From NCBI GenBank assembly GCA_017306245.1, contig JAFKIY010000003.1, forward strand, positions 372,001 through 436,000: a stretch of 64,000 nt of DNA, read 5' to 3'. The notes below the pieces were generated by a model. That model did not search any database. It was not told where the DNA came from and saw only the letters and a list, made by a program, of their open reading frames with translations. The DNA comes from Micrococcales bacterium. GTDB lineage: Bacteria; Actinomycetota; Actinomycetes; Actinomycetales; Microbacteriaceae. The position numbers and the translations under genes were made by a program. Numbering within the stretch: position 1 is the first letter of the stretch; the number at the start of each line of letters is the position of its first letter. Below, one piece after another: positions 44,218 to 53,716 of this stretch.

Positions 44218-44642
44218 CCGCCCAGCCGAATGAGCCGCAAAACGCCCCCGCGGCACGATCCCGCCGGACGAGGAGCGCGACAGAGTCGCTCCTGTCGATC
44301 GTGCTCGGCCTCGAAGCGGCCCTCCTGTTTTTCGTGACGGTGACCGCTTTCGGCCTTCGCGTCGTCCCCGCCCCGATAGCGTTCGGCGGTGGGGCCGCAC
44401 TTTTCGCCGTGTTCCTGGCAGCCGCCTGGCTCGTTCGGTATCCGGCGGGAGTGTGGCTCGGATGGTTCCTGCAGGCCGTGCTCATTGCCTTCGGCGTTCT
44501 CATGACCCTCATGTACTTCATCGGCGCGGGGTTTGCCGCGTTGTGGGTTTACTGTTTTGTGACCGGCCGACGACTGGATGCCCGAAAGGCCGCTGCCGAA
44601 CTGGTCGCGCGCACCGATTCCGAACCGAAGGAGAACTCGTGA
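44214..44642 (+). CDS. DUF4233-domain membrane protein
   Basis: A 142-residue protein with four hydrophobic helices (about 26-48, 54-73, 79-100 and 100-118) and a charged C-terminus. The pattern RSATESLLSIVLGLEAALLF and the position between folC and ndk identify the actinobacterial DUF4233 family, whose function is not known. Starts with the ATGA overlap to folC; its stop overlaps the GTG of ndk. Confidence 0.85.
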   Translation: MTAQPNEPQNAPAARSRRTRSATESLLSIVLGLEAALLFFVTVTAFGLRVVPAPIAFGGGAALFAVFLAAAWLVRYPAGVWLGWFLQAVLIAFGVLMTLMYFIGAGFAALWVYCFVTGRRLDARKAAAELVARTDSEPKENS

Positions 44643-45061
44643 ACGACCCTGTCGAAGAAACTCTGGTCCTCGTCAAACCCGACGGCGTGGCCAGAAGCCT
44701 CACCGGCGAGATCCTGCGCCGCATCGAGGCCAAGGGATACCAGCTGGTGGACATCCGGCTCGTTCAGGCCGATCGTGACCTGCTGGCCCACCACTACGAA
44801 GAGCATCAGGGCAAGCCGTTCTACGAACCGCTCGTGGAGTTCATGGAGAGCGGACCGGTCGTGGCCATGCGGGTGGCGGGAAACCGCGTCATCGAGGGGT
44901 TTCGCATTCTCGCGGGTACGACCGACCCCACCACGGCGGCACCCGGGACGATTCGCGGCGATCTCGGACGGGACTGGGGACTCGCGGTGCAGCAGAACCT
45001 CGTTCACGGTTCGGATTCTCCGGAGAGCGCAGCGCGCGAACTCGCCCTCTGGTTCAGCTGA
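44639..45061 (+). CDS. ndk: Nucleoside diphosphate kinase
   Basis: A 140-residue NDK. ETLVLVKPDGVARSLTGEIL is the N-terminal motif, and the catalytic histidine is in NLVHGSDSPESA near residue 119. It transfers gamma-phosphates between nucleotides to balance NTP pools. The GTG at 44639 overlaps the previous stop (GTGA). Length and residues are normal for the family. It ends the ileS-folC-ndk run. Confidence 0.96.
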   Translation: MNDPVEETLVLVKPDGVARSLTGEILRRIEAKGYQLVDIRLVQADRDLLAHHYEEHQGKPFYEPLVEFMESGPVVAMRVAGNRVIEGFRILAGTTDPTTAAPGTIRGDLGRDWGLAVQQNLVHGSDSPESAARELALWFS

Positions 45062-45431
45062 CGACTCGTCAGGTAACGAAACGGCAACAACCTGCCGTGA
45101 CTCCGGTCAGAAGGATTTCACCATAAACATGCGTTGATCAGGCATTGTGTTGTCAGGCGGACACGTTGTAGCACATCGCGGACGGGCGCGGCGTCTTTGC
45201 TACTGTGGGGAACGCAAGTTTAGACCGCGCTCGTGCCCGACTTTCGCCAAAGCGGATGTCCACGATCGTATGGTTGGCGCGATGAAGCTGATCCCATGAT
45301 CGCTTCGGCCCCGACCGGCCACCGAATGACCATTCTTGGTGTGCCGATGAGAATGAGGGGGCAATTGGCGGCAACCCGGGCGTGACCAAACCACCGCGCA
45401 GGCGAGCGTCGCTGCGGGGTGCGGAGGAACA
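45062..45431 (+). other. 370-base upstream region of the osmolyte transporter operon
   Basis: No credible gene was found. The region carries whatever controls proV: TACTGT near 45199 may be a -10, and GGAGGAACA just before the GTG at 45432 is the ribosome site. I looked for the conserved blocks of a c-di-AMP (ydaO) riboswitch, plausible before an osmolyte importer, and did not find them. The long leader, if transcribed, is otherwise unexplained. Confidence 0.4.
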
Positions 45432-46760
45432 GTGACCGAACCCGACAGAATCGCCGTCAAGGCGCACAAGCTCTACAAAGTTTTTGGACGCCGACCACAG
45501 GACGCAGTTCGTGATCTGGAGGCGGGCGCGAGTCGCGACGACGTCGCCGGGCACGGCACCGCAGCGGTGATCGATGCGAGCTTCGAAGTCAAAGCCGGTG
45601 AGATCTTCGTCGTCATGGGATTGAGCGGGTCCGGAAAGTCCACCCTCATCCGCATGCTCAACGGGCTGCTCGAACCGACCTCCGGCACCGTCACGATCGG
45701 CTCCACCGACATTTCGGGAATTCCGGCCAGGGAACTGCGCGAGGTTCGCCGCAAAAAAATCTCCATGGTCTTCCAGCACTTCGCCCTCCTCCCGCATCGC
45801 ACCGTTCTCGACAATGCGGCGTACGCGCTCGAGGTTCAGGGGATGCCGAAGGCCGAGCGTGAAGAGCGCGCACAGCGCGTGATCGACGTCGTCGGCCTCG
45901 GCGGCTGGGGGGACAAGTTGCCGGATGAACTGTCCGGCGGAATGAAGCAGCGCGTCGGGCTCGCGCGGGCCCTCGCGGCGGAGACCGACATCCTGCTCAT
46001 GGATGAAGCGTTTTCTGCCCTTGACCCGCTGATCCGCCGCGAAATGCAGGAGCAGCTCGTCGAACTCCACGCGGACCTCGGCAAGACCATCATCTTCATC
46101 ACGCACGACCTGAACGAGGCGATGTTCCTCGGAGACCGAATCGCCGTAATGCGCGACGGGCGCATCGTCCAGGTCGGCACCCCGGAGGACATCCTCACCG
46201 ACCCGGCCAACGACTACGTCGCCCAGTTCGTGCAGGATGTCGATCGGGCGCGGGTGCTCACGGCGGCCAGCGCAATGGAGCCGGCGCGATCCGTGGTTTC
46301 CCACACCGCAGGACCCCGCGCCGCTCTTCGCGAAATGCGCGACCTTCAGACCTCGGCCGCGTTCGTCGTCGGTCGAGGGCGAAAGCTCATCGGCGCGGTG
46401 CGCGACCGGGACGTCATGAAACTCGTGACGAACAAACAGACCGCACTCGAGTCCGCCATCGACACGGAGGTCGCCGCGGTCACGGGAGACATTGCGCTCG
46501 CCGACCTGTATGAGGTTGCAGTCGAGAACGATCTGCCGATTGCCGTCGTCGACGATGACCGGCGCCTCCTCGGCGTCATCCCGCGAGTCACCCTGCTCGC
46601 CGCACTCGGAAACATCGACACCACGAACGGCGACCCGAACCCGCTTGAGCCGCCAGCCACGATTCCCACGAACGTCATCACGGAAACGCTTCTGGAGACC
46701 GCGCCGGACGGGGTCGACGATTCCGACGAAGCGAACCGCGCGAAGGAGGGGGCCAAATAA
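45432..46760 (+). CDS. proV: Glycine betaine/proline ABC transporter ATPase
   Basis: A 442-residue ATPase. Walker A is GLSGSGKST, the signature LSGGMKQRVGLARALA, Walker B ILLMDEAFSALD, and two CBS domains follow (about 275-400), which in OpuA-type ATPases sense ionic strength. An insert of about 20 residues (RPQDAVRDLEAGASRDDVAG) precedes Walker A, as in actinobacterial ProV. It powers uptake of compatible solutes under osmotic stress. GTG 45432 follows GGAGGAAC; the stop overlaps proW (TAATG). Confidence 0.94.
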   Translation: MTEPDRIAVKAHKLYKVFGRRPQDAVRDLEAGASRDDVAGHGTAAVIDASFEVKAGEIFVVMGLSGSGKSTLIRMLNGLLEPTSGTVTIGSTDISGIPARELREVRRKKISMVFQHFALLPHRTVLDNAAYALEVQGMPKAEREERAQRVIDVVGLGGWGDKLPDELSGGMKQRVGLARALAAETDILLMDEAFSALDPLIRREMQEQLVELHADLGKTIIFITHDLNEAMFLGDRIAVMRDGRIVQVGTPEDILTDPANDYVAQFVQDVDRARVLTAASAMEPARSVVSHTAGPRAALREMRDLQTSAAFVVGRGRKLIGAVRDRDVMKLVTNKQTALESAIDTEVAAVTGDIALADLYEVAVENDLPIAVVDDDRRLLGVIPRVTLLAALGNIDTTNGDPNPLEPPATIPTNVITETLLETAPDGVDDSDEANRAKEGAK

Positions 46761-47689
46761 TGTTCGACCTTCGAATCCCCCTTGGAGCGTGGGTTCAGGA
46801 CTTCGTCAACTTCATCACCGAGTACTTCTCGATCGTTTTCGATGCCATCAAGAACGTCTTCAAGGTGTTCTACGACGCCGTGGACTGGGTGGTCACCGCA
46901 CCGCCGTTCTGGGTCGTCATCATCGTCCTCGTCGCCTTGTCGGTCTACGTGCGCGGCTGGAAATTCGGGATCGGCGTCACCGTCGGCCTCCTGATGATCG
47001 AGTTCGTCAACCAGTGGAACAACGCGATGGACACCCTTGCCCTGACTCTGGTTGCCGCATTCATCGCGGTGGTCATCAGCATTCCGCTGGGCATTTGGGC
47101 GGCGCGCTCCGACACGGTGTCGAAGATCGTGAAGCCCATCCTCGACTTCCTGCAGACGATGCCGGCGTTCGTGTACCTGATCCCCGCGATCATGCTGTTC
47201 CGGGTGGGCGCCGTGCCCGGAATCGTTGCGACGATCGCGTTCGCGCTCGCACCCGGCGTCCGGTTGACGGAGCTGGGCATCCGGGGCGTGGATAAAGAGG
47301 TGGTGGAGGCGGGCCAGGCGTTTGGGGCATCGCCCGGCCGCATCCTGCGCCAAATCCAACTCCCGCTGGCGAAGCCGAGCATCCTGGCCGGCGTCAACCA
47401 GGTGATCATGCTTTCGCTGTCCATGGTCGTCATCGCCAGCATGGTCGGCGCGCCGGGGCTCGGAAAGGACATCATCCAGGCCCTCAGCCGGATCGACATC
47501 GGCCTCGGATTCGAGGCGGGCCTTGCCGTCGTGATCCTCGCGATCATCCTGGACCGCGTGACGGCGACGCTCGGCAGCGGACGAACCTCGGGCTCTTTCT
47601 TGAAGCTCATGAGAAACAGGGTTGGCGAAACGCCGGCCACCTCGGACTCGGTCGACACCTCGTCGACTGACACGGTGCCCGTCAGGTAG
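46760..47689 (+). CDS. proW: Glycine betaine/proline ABC transporter permease
   Basis: A 309-residue permease with a short amphipathic N-terminus and about seven helices. LDFLQTMPAFVYLIPAIMLF and the EAA-like ELGIRGVDKEVVEAGQAFGA are typical of ProW/OpuAB. The C-terminal 45 residues are polar. It is translated directly after proV and forms the membrane channel of the importer. Confidence 0.94.
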   Translation: MFDLRIPLGAWVQDFVNFITEYFSIVFDAIKNVFKVFYDAVDWVVTAPPFWVVIIVLVALSVYVRGWKFGIGVTVGLLMIEFVNQWNNAMDTLALTLVAAFIAVVISIPLGIWAARSDTVSKIVKPILDFLQTMPAFVYLIPAIMLFRVGAVPGIVATIAFALAPGVRLTELGIRGVDKEVVEAGQAFGASPGRILRQIQLPLAKPSILAGVNQVIMLSLSMVVIASMVGAPGLGKDIIQALSRIDIGLGFEAGLAVVILAIILDRVTATLGSGRTSGSFLKLMRNRVGETPATSDSVDTSSTDTVPVR

Positions 47690-47766
47690 GTGGCGCGAGC
47701 CATCCAGACTGACGCGGTGCAACACCACCAATCGCCCCCTCACGAGCGGGGCCGAAAGGAACATGT

Positions 47767-48675
47767 ATGAAGAAGCGACTATTGGCGGCACTGGCAATCG
47801 GTGCCGTTGCGACACTGGGTCTCGGAGCCTGTGCGACAGGTTCAGGCACCGGCAGCGACAACGGCAGCCAGGAGCAAACCGGTGACAAGATGGATCTCAC
47901 GATCGGCGTTTTCAACGGCTGGCCGGAGGGCGAGGCTGCCTCGATCCTCTGGAAGCTCGCGCTGGAGAAGAAGGGCTACAACGTCACGCTCGAGTACGCT
48001 GACGCCGGCCCCGTATTCCTCGGCCTCAGCCAGGGCGACTATGACGTAGCGTTCGACGGCTGGCTTCCGCGCACCCACGCGACCTATATGAAGGAGTACG
48101 GCGACAAGCTCACCGACCTTGGCGCCTGGAATGATGAAGCTGCGCTCACCATGGCCGTGAACGCGGATGCACCGATCGATTCACTCGACGAGCTTGCGGC
48201 CCACGCCGGAGAATTCGGAAACCGGATCGTCGGAATCGAGCCGGGTGCCGGACTGACCGAGGCAGTGCAGAAGGCTGTCATTCCCGAGTACGGCCTGGAG
48301 AAGATGGACTTCGTCACGTCGTCCACTCCGGCGATGCTCGCGGAGCTGAAGTCGGCTCTCGACAAGAAGGAAAACATTGTCGTCACGCTATGGCGTCCGC
48401 ACTGGGCGTACGACGAGTACAACATCAAGGATCTCAAGGACCCAAAGGGCACCCTGGGAACCGCCGAGTCGATTCACTCGATCGCGCGCGGCGGCTTTGC
48501 GGCCGACTACCCGCAGCTGACGAAGTGGATCAACAACTTCGCGATGAGTTCCGACCTGCTCTACTCTCTGGAGAACGTGCTGTACAACAGCGGCGCGGAC
48601 GCCAGCGACTACGAGACGATCGTTTCGGATTGGATGGCTGACCACCAGGACTATGTGGACGGCTTGACCCAGTAG
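47767..48675 (+). CDS. proX: Glycine betaine-binding lipoprotein
   Basis: A 302-residue substrate-binding protein. Lipobox LGLGAC places the acylated cysteine at residue 22. The ligand cage tryptophans are likely among NGWPEGEA, DGWLPRTH and LWRPHWAYDEY, matching OpuAC-type betaine binding proteins. ATG 47767 has AAAGGAAC eight bases upstream. It completes proVWX and is followed by a strong terminator. Confidence 0.93.
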   Translation: MKKRLLAALAIGAVATLGLGACATGSGTGSDNGSQEQTGDKMDLTIGVFNGWPEGEAASILWKLALEKKGYNVTLEYADAGPVFLGLSQGDYDVAFDGWLPRTHATYMKEYGDKLTDLGAWNDEAALTMAVNADAPIDSLDELAAHAGEFGNRIVGIEPGAGLTEAVQKAVIPEYGLEKMDFVTSSTPAMLAELKSALDKKENIVVTLWRPHWAYDEYNIKDLKDPKGTLGTAESIHSIARGGFAADYPQLTKWINNFAMSSDLLYSLENVLYNSGADASDYETIVSDWMADHQDYVDGLTQ

Positions 48676-48689
48676 TCACTGCGTCGAGA

Positions 48690-48721
48690 TTCGGGCGGTC
48701 ACCTTCGGGTGGCCGCCCGAA
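48690..48721 (+). terminator. Intrinsic terminator after proX
   Basis: A 14-bp stem (TTCGGGCGGTCACC with GGTGGCCGCCCGAA, one G-U pair) closes on a TTCG tetraloop and is followed by GTCGTTTCTG. It sits between proX and the convergent VKOR gene. Confidence 0.85.
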
Positions 48722-48741
48722 GTCGTTTCTGCGGGCAGGTG

Positions 48742-49344
48742 TCAGCCGAACAACGAGGTGATGACGTCGAGCTTGACCTGAGCGATAACCGCGACCGTGA
48801 CGTAACTCGCGAGGGTGAGGAGGGGCACCCACCCGTAGGCGGCGGTAAGGAATTTCCTCGCACCACCTGCCGGAATGTTCCCGCGCGAGACGTTGTACAG
48901 CGTCACGGCCCAGAACAGCGGAATCGTGACGCTCCACACGACCATGCACCACGGGCACAGCGTGAACAGGCTGAAAATGCTCTGGTAAATCAGCCAGCAC
49001 ACGAAAGCGAGGGCGCCAACGATTCCGAGGTTGAACAGGATCCAGAACCAGCGCGAAAACCTGGCACCGGCGAGAATTCCGACGCCGACGGCGATGGGTG
49101 CCACGAATCCGCACAGGCCAATCAGCGGGTTTGGAAATCCGAATACCGATCCCTGCCACGCATCGAGGTTTTTTCCGCACTGGACGAGGACGCTGAAGTC
49201 GCAGCCCAGGTTTGTGTCAGGTTGGAGGAGAGTCTGGAACTTTGCGAGGGTCAGTTCCCAGGAGGCGTACACCCCGATTGCGCCGGCAACGATGAGGAAT
49301 ACGGCGAGGGCGATCGGACGGCGCGGTTCCTGGTTCTGGCTCAC
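48742..49344 (-). CDS. Vitamin K epoxide reductase (VKOR) family protein
   Basis: A 200-residue membrane protein with five hydrophobic helices. CDFSVLVQC (the loop cysteine pair, about residues 48-56) and the redox motif CPWC (about 130-133) are the four VKOR cysteines; FGFPNPLIGL lies between them. Bacterial VKOR takes electrons from DsbA-like thioredoxins to quinone, reoxidising the disulfide-forming machinery outside the membrane. No fused thioredoxin domain is present, so the partner is elsewhere. Confidence 0.9.
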   Translation of the reverse strand: MSQNQEPRRPIALAVFLIVAGAIGVYASWELTLAKFQTLLQPDTNLGCDFSVLVQCGKNLDAWQGSVFGFPNPLIGLCGFVAPIAVGVGILAGARFSRWFWILFNLGIVGALAFVCWLIYQSIFSLFTLCPWCMVVWSVTIPLFWAVTLYNVSRGNIPAGGARKFLTAAYGWVPLLTLASYVTVAVIAQVKLDVITSLFG

Positions 49345-49441
49345 CTCGTGATTATTGCACGCGTCGGAATCGGGTTTGCGGCAAGGCGTGCGATAATGGC
49401 TTCAGTCAGCCGAGCCGCGCTCGGATGACCAGAATAAGCTT

Positions 49442-49459
49442 CCCGGTCTGTGAACCGGG
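49442..49459 (+). promoter_or_regulatory. Hairpin in the RNase E/G leader region
   Basis: CCCGGT-CTGTGA-ACCGGG forms a 6-bp stem about 150 bases before the RNase start in the 262-base gap to the divergent VKOR gene. Leaders of RNase E genes are often structured for autoregulation; here that is only a suggestion. Confidence 0.3.
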
Positions 49460-49606
49460 CAACGGCGGATCGCCTCGCGGTCCGTACGAGAAAGCGTGTA
49501 GACGCAAAGGATTTGTGGTCGCCGGCCAGAGGCCGACGATCGCACGAGAACATTACCCGGCGGGGTGGCGCGGCCTCCCGCGGAGGGCACTAGGAGTGCA
49601 CCAGCA

Positions 49607-52135
49607 ATGGTGGAGACAAACGAAAACAAGAAGAAGTCCCGCATTTTCGGTAGCCGGAGGGCGAAAAGCGCGCCCACGGCAGCAGAATCGGCAGCGCCCG
49701 CGGAGTCAGGTTCAGGAGCAGCAGGCACCGTCGCTGCCGCTCATTCTCCCTCCGCCGCGCAGGATTCGACGCCGAAGACTGAGGCGAACAAGAAGGCTGT
49801 GCCGGCAAAGGCGGCAACCGCGAAAGCGCACACCGAGAAGGCTCCGGCCGCGAAAACTGCCCCGGCAAAGAGTGCACCCGCTAAGAGTGCGACTGCCAAA
49901 GCAGAAACCACGAAGGGCGCACCGGCGAAGGCCGCACCGAAAAGGACTGCGCCGCCCAAGTCGGCTGCAGCAGCGGAGGCATCCAAGCCGCGGACCGCGG
50001 CGGGGGCGCCCGGCTCGGACAAGTCCGCCTTGCCGGCGAACCCTCCGCAGACCCCGTTGGTCCCGCCCACGCCTCTTGCGCCGCTTTTCCAGGCGCCCGA
50101 CCTTCCGCCCCTGACTGGCAGGAGAACGCAGAACGGTGGGGAAGGTCAGGAGCAGTCAACCGTCAGGCGCCGCACCCGCCGCCGTTCGGGCGAGGAGGGC
50201 ACAGAGGATTCGGCGCAGCCCAATACCGTCGTCAAGGTCCGCCAACCGCGCCAGCAGCCCGCGCCGAGCAATGAACCGCAGCGAGTCAAAGGCTCCACGC
50301 GCCTTGAAGCGAAGAAGCAGCGCCGCCGCGACGGTCGGGATGCCGGTCGCCGCCGTCCCGTCATCACTGAAGCCGAGTTCCTCGCGCGCCGCGAAAGCGT
50401 TGACCGCGCCATGATTGTGCGCGCCAAGGAGGACCGCATCCAGATCGGCGTCCTCGAGGACGACGTTCTCGTCGAACACTATGTCGCGAAGGCCGAGGAG
50501 GCGTCCCTCATCGGCAACGTGTACCTGGGGCGCGTCCAGAATGTCCTTCCGAGCATGGAAGCCGCGTTCGTGGACATCGGCCGCGGCCGCAACGCCGTGC
50601 TGTACTCCGGAGAGGTCGACTGGGATGCGGCCGCAGAGAATTCGGGTGACGGCAAGCAGCAGGCCCGCCGAATCGAGCTCGCGCTGAAGCCAGGCGACAA
50701 GGTGCTCGTGCAGGTGACGAAGGATCCGGTCGGCCACAAGGGCGCCAGACTCACGAGCCAGGTTTCCCTTCCCGGCCGTTTCCTCGTGTACGTGCCGAAC
50801 GGCTCCATGAACGGAATTTCCCGCAAGCTGCCCGACACGGAACGCGCCCGGCTCAAGAAGATCCTGAAGGAGGTTCTTCCCGAGAATGTCGGCGTGATCG
50901 TGAGAACGGCGGCCGAGGGGGCAACGGAGGAACAACTCACCCTCGATGTCAATCGGCTCACCCAGCAGTGGAGCCACATCAGTTCTGCCGTGGAGAAATC
51001 GCAGGCGCCGGCACTGCTGCACAGCGAACCGGACCTTCTCATCAAGATCATCCGCGACGTTTTCAATGAGGACTTCCATAAGCTCGTTGTGTCCGGGGAC
51101 GACGCAATGACAACGATTCAGGCGTACCTGAGCGCGGTCGCGCCGGATCTCGCCGACCGCGTCATCCGCCACGAAGGTCCCGCGGACCCCTTCGACGAGT
51201 ACCGCGTGACCGAGCAGATCGAGAAGGCACTGGATCGCAAGGTGTGGCTCCCGTCCGGCGGTTCGCTCGTGATCGACCGCACCGAGGCGATGACGGTGGT
51301 GGACGTCAACACCGGCAAGTTCGTGGGCTCCGGAGGCAACCTCGAGGAAACTGTCACGAAGAACAACCTCGAAGCCGCCGAGGAGATCGTGCGGCAGTTG
51401 AGGCTGCGCGATATCGGCGGGATCATCGTGGTCGACTTCATCGACATGGTCCTCGAATCCAACCGCGACCTCGTCCTTCGCAGGCTCGTGGAGTGCCTGA
51501 GCCGGGACCGCACCAAGCATCAGGTCGCCGAAGTGACCTCGCTCGGCCTGATTCAGATGACGCGCAAGAAACTGGGCCTCGGACTGATCGAGTCGTTCAG
51601 CGAACCGTGCGACGTGTGCGCCGGGCGAGGAATCATCGTGCACCATGACCCGGTCACGAAACACCGGCAGTCTCCGCAGCCCGAGCCCAAGCGCCAGGGT
51701 CGCAAGGGCGGCCAGCAGACCCAGAAGAGCTCGAACGGGGCGGGCGCAGGAACCCATGCGATCACGGACGACGTGAAAAATGCTTTGGCGAAAATCGCCG
51801 CGAGCACGATCGCCCCCGTCGTCGAGTTGGCCGATCAGGCACCGCCGGAAACCGATACCCCGTCGATTCTGGACATTCCGATCACGAAGTCGCCTCGTCC
51901 AGCGCGAAAGATCGATGCGAAGGATGCGGAGCAGCTGCTCGACTCGGTGCTGAATTCTCTGCCGGGATCCGCGACCGCTGCTCCGGTGCAAGACGATTCT
52001 GCGCGCGACGAGTCGGCGCCAGCGGAGGACCCGCCTCAGGTGCAGGATGCGGAACCGGTGGCAGCCGGCGCTCCTCGCACCCGCACCTCGCGCCGGGCCT
52101 CCTCGGACGGGGTTACGTCGACGTCGACCGAGTAG
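49607..52135 (+). CDS. rne: Ribonuclease E/G
   Basis: An 842-residue enzyme. A Lys/Ala/Pro-rich, then Arg-rich disordered N-terminal extension of about 270 residues precedes the S1 domain (GNVYLGRVQNVLPSMEAAFVD), the RNase H/DNase I-like catalytic part (TVVDVNTGKFVGSGG and IGGIIVVDFIDM, with the Mg-binding aspartates), and the zinc link CDVCAGRG. A disordered acidic C-terminus follows. N-terminal extension ahead of the catalytic core is characteristic of actinobacterial RNase E/G. It processes rRNA and initiates mRNA decay. Its 3' end overlaps the convergent DUF4031 gene by 23 bases. Confidence 0.95.
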   Translation: MVETNENKKKSRIFGSRRAKSAPTAAESAAPAESGSGAAGTVAAAHSPSAAQDSTPKTEANKKAVPAKAATAKAHTEKAPAAKTAPAKSAPAKSATAKAETTKGAPAKAAPKRTAPPKSAAAAEASKPRTAAGAPGSDKSALPANPPQTPLVPPTPLAPLFQAPDLPPLTGRRTQNGGEGQEQSTVRRRTRRRSGEEGTEDSAQPNTVVKVRQPRQQPAPSNEPQRVKGSTRLEAKKQRRRDGRDAGRRRPVITEAEFLARRESVDRAMIVRAKEDRIQIGVLEDDVLVEHYVAKAEEASLIGNVYLGRVQNVLPSMEAAFVDIGRGRNAVLYSGEVDWDAAAENSGDGKQQARRIELALKPGDKVLVQVTKDPVGHKGARLTSQVSLPGRFLVYVPNGSMNGISRKLPDTERARLKKILKEVLPENVGVIVRTAAEGATEEQLTLDVNRLTQQWSHISSAVEKSQAPALLHSEPDLLIKIIRDVFNEDFHKLVVSGDDAMTTIQAYLSAVAPDLADRVIRHEGPADPFDEYRVTEQIEKALDRKVWLPSGGSLVIDRTEAMTVVDVNTGKFVGSGGNLEETVTKNNLEAAEEIVRQLRLRDIGGIIVVDFIDMVLESNRDLVLRRLVECLSRDRTKHQVAEVTSLGLIQMTRKKLGLGLIESFSEPCDVCAGRGIIVHHDPVTKHRQSPQPEPKRQGRKGGQQTQKSSNGAGAGTHAITDDVKNALAKIAASTIAPVVELADQAPPETDTPSILDIPITKSPRPARKIDAKDAEQLLDSVLNSLPGSATAAPVQDDSARDESAPAEDPPQVQDAEPVAAGAPRTRTSRRASSDGVTSTSTE

Positions 52136-52403
52136 CGGCGCGGCGCTCGCGCTGGGTGACGCGCAAACCGCTGGACTGCAGGCGTTTCACGAGTTCTCGA
52201 TTGCTGACTGGCAGCGCACCGGCGGCGACGAGTTCGTCGTACCGGTGCTCCGGGGCGTCGTAGTGGTCGAGGTCGAAGGATCGCGGAGGCAGGCCGACGG
52301 CTCGTGCGAAGGTGTGCAACTCCTCGAGGGATTCGTCGCTCACGACGTGCGACCAGAATGTGCCGTGCGCCGGCCAACGGGGCTGGTCGATTAACACGGT
52401 CAT
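52113..52403 (-). CDS. DUF4031-domain protein
   Basis: A 96-residue protein with the DUF4031 pattern: MTVLIDQPRWPAHGTFWSHV, ELHTFARAVGLPPRSFDLDH, then YDAPEHRYDELVAAGA and SNRELVKRLQSSGLR. Found in Actinobacteria as a small stand-alone protein; function unknown. Frames running further upstream have no conserved character. The 3' end overlaps the rne end on the other strand. Confidence 0.82.
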   Translation of the reverse strand: MTVLIDQPRWPAHGTFWSHVVSDESLEELHTFARAVGLPPRSFDLDHYDAPEHRYDELVAAGALPVSNRELVKRLQSSGLRVTQRERRAATRSTST

Positions 52404-52421
52404 GGGTGAGAGTCTAGAAGG

Positions 52422-53009
52422 ATGAAACGGTTCCGACGCTTCGCCAGTTTGTTTGGTCGCCGCGGGGTTCTGGCAGCGGCGGCGGGTTCGCTCATCGTGC
52501 TGGGCACGCGGGTTGTGCTGCAGCTGCTCACCACCGCCGTCGATGCGGGACTGGCGCTCACCCAGAGCAACAGCAGTCAGGTTCTCTCCCAGTTGTTCCC
52601 GTATTACGCGTGGGGACTCGTGCTCGGGATTCTCCCGTTCGCCATTGGAGTCTTCCTCTGCTTGTGGCTGCTCGCGCCGATTGCGGCGGAGCTGCACATC
52701 GCCCACGTCATCACAAGATCCTTGCTGGCCGCCGCCGCCGGCGCGGTCGTCGTGTTCCTCGTGCAACTGCTGGGGTCGCTGTTCCAAAACTTCGACGACT
52801 CTGCCGGGCGGGTATTCGGATGGGCGCAGGGCTTCTTCACGACCGTCTCGTCGAACGCGGGATGGGCGTTTTCCAATTCGCTCTATTCGGCCCTGTCAAC
52901 GGCGATCAACCTCATCCCGCTCACGGTGCTGGCCGGCGTTCTGCTCTGGGTGTGGCTCCGCGCGCACCCCGCAAAACATGAGGTCTCCGGCCTCATCGAC
53001 CAGGTTTGA
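52422..53009 (+). CDS. Hypothetical four-helix membrane protein
   Basis: A 195-residue protein with a basic N-terminus (MKRFRRFASLFGRRG) and four long hydrophobic helices (about 15-42, 62-90, 100-120, 160-182). A loop with FQNFDDSAGRVFGW lies between helices 3 and 4. No family recognised. It precedes the rplU promoter, which begins inside its last codons. The divergent DUF4031 gene starts 18 bases away. Confidence 0.7.
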   Translation: MKRFRRFASLFGRRGVLAAAAGSLIVLGTRVVLQLLTTAVDAGLALTQSNSSQVLSQLFPYYAWGLVLGILPFAIGVFLCLWLLAPIAAELHIAHVITRSLLAAAAGAVVVFLVQLLGSLFQNFDDSAGRVFGWAQGFFTTVSSNAGWAFSNSLYSALSTAINLIPLTVLAGVLLWVWLRAHPAKHEVSGLIDQV

Positions 53010-53035
53010 CCGCTCACCGAAGAATCCAGTAGTAT
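53006..53035 (+). promoter_or_regulatory. Promoter of the rplU-rpmA-obgE operon
   Basis: TTGACC (53006-53011) and TAGTAT (53030-53035) are 18 bases apart. Initiation near 53042 would leave a leader of about 80 bases before the rplU GTG, long enough for a ribosomal-protein leader structure; CTGGGCTGAGCCCGC near 53052 can fold. Confidence 0.65.
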
Positions 53036-53120
53036 TGACCCTTGGTGTGTGCTGGGCTGAGCCCGCTTTCAACGCCGCAGTCTGGATTTTGGACAGTCTT
53101 TTCAACAGTTAGGGTTCCAC

Positions 53121-53429
53121 GTGGTTTACGCAGTTGTGCGCGCCGGCGGCCGGCAGGAAAAGGTCGAGGTCGGTTCGATCGTCGTTCTCGACCGCATCAA
53201 GGCGGACAAGGACGGCAACGTTGAGCTCGCACCCGTGCTTTTCGTGGATGGCGACAAGATCACCCACGACGCCAAGTCGCTCGCGAAGATCACCGTGACT
53301 GCCGAGGTCGTCGGCGACCTCCGCGGACCGAAGATCAACATCCAGAACTACAAGAACAAGACCGGGTACAAGCGCCGCATGGGGCACCGCTCCGAGCTCA
53401 CCCGCGTCAAGATCACCAGCATCAAGTAA
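53121..53429 (+). CDS. rplU: 50S ribosomal protein L21
   Basis: A 102-residue L21. [20 protein letters not shown] at the N-terminus and the C-terminal [17 protein letters not shown] are the family signatures; it binds 23S rRNA with L20. The GTG at 53121 gives the correct N-terminus. It is followed after 14 bases by rpmA. The leader may carry L21-type autoregulation. Confidence 0.97.
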   Translation: MVYAVVRAGGRQEKVEVGSIVVLDRIKADKDGNVELAPVLFVDGDKITHDAKSLAKITVTAEVVGDLRGPKINIQNYKNKTGYKRRMGHRSELTRVKITSIK

Positions 53430-53443
53430 AGGGGCTCGCACTC

Positions 53444-53698
53444 ATGGCACACAAAAAGGGAGCAAGCTCCACTCGCAACGGACGCGACTCGAACGCGCAG
53501 CGTCTCGGCGTCAAGCGTTTCGGCGGCCAGGTCGTCAGCGCCGGCGAGATCCTCGTTCGGCAGCGCGGAACGCACTTCCACCCCGGCGTGAACGTCGGCC
53601 GTGGCGGCGACGACACGCTGTTCGCCCTCGCGGGCGGTGCGGTCGAGTTCGGCGCCAAGGGCGGCCGTAAGGTCGTCAACATCGTCACCGCCGAATAG
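53444..53698 (+). CDS. rpmA: 50S ribosomal protein L27
   Basis: An 84-residue L27. The N-terminus [20 protein letters not shown], which reaches the peptidyl-transferase centre, and [19 protein letters not shown] segment ([18 protein letters not shown]) are conserved. Starts directly with MAHKK, so no N-terminal cleavage motif of the Firmicutes type. Lies between rplU and obgE as in most bacteria. Confidence 0.97.
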   Translation: MAHKKGASSTRNGRDSNAQRLGVKRFGGQVVSAGEILVRQRGTHFHPGVNVGRGGDDTLFALAGGAVEFGAKGGRKVVNIVTAE

Positions 53699-53716
53699 CA
53701 CATCGTATTTCCCGTG

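Noticed and set aside
45062..45431. c-di-AMP riboswitch before proV
   Set aside because: Biologically plausible, but none of the conserved ydaO-type sequence blocks could be found by eye.
50156..51991. A 611-codon frame antisense to rne
   Set aside because: Overlaps the conserved catalytic part of RNase E/G on the opposite strand; composition is that of a shadow frame.
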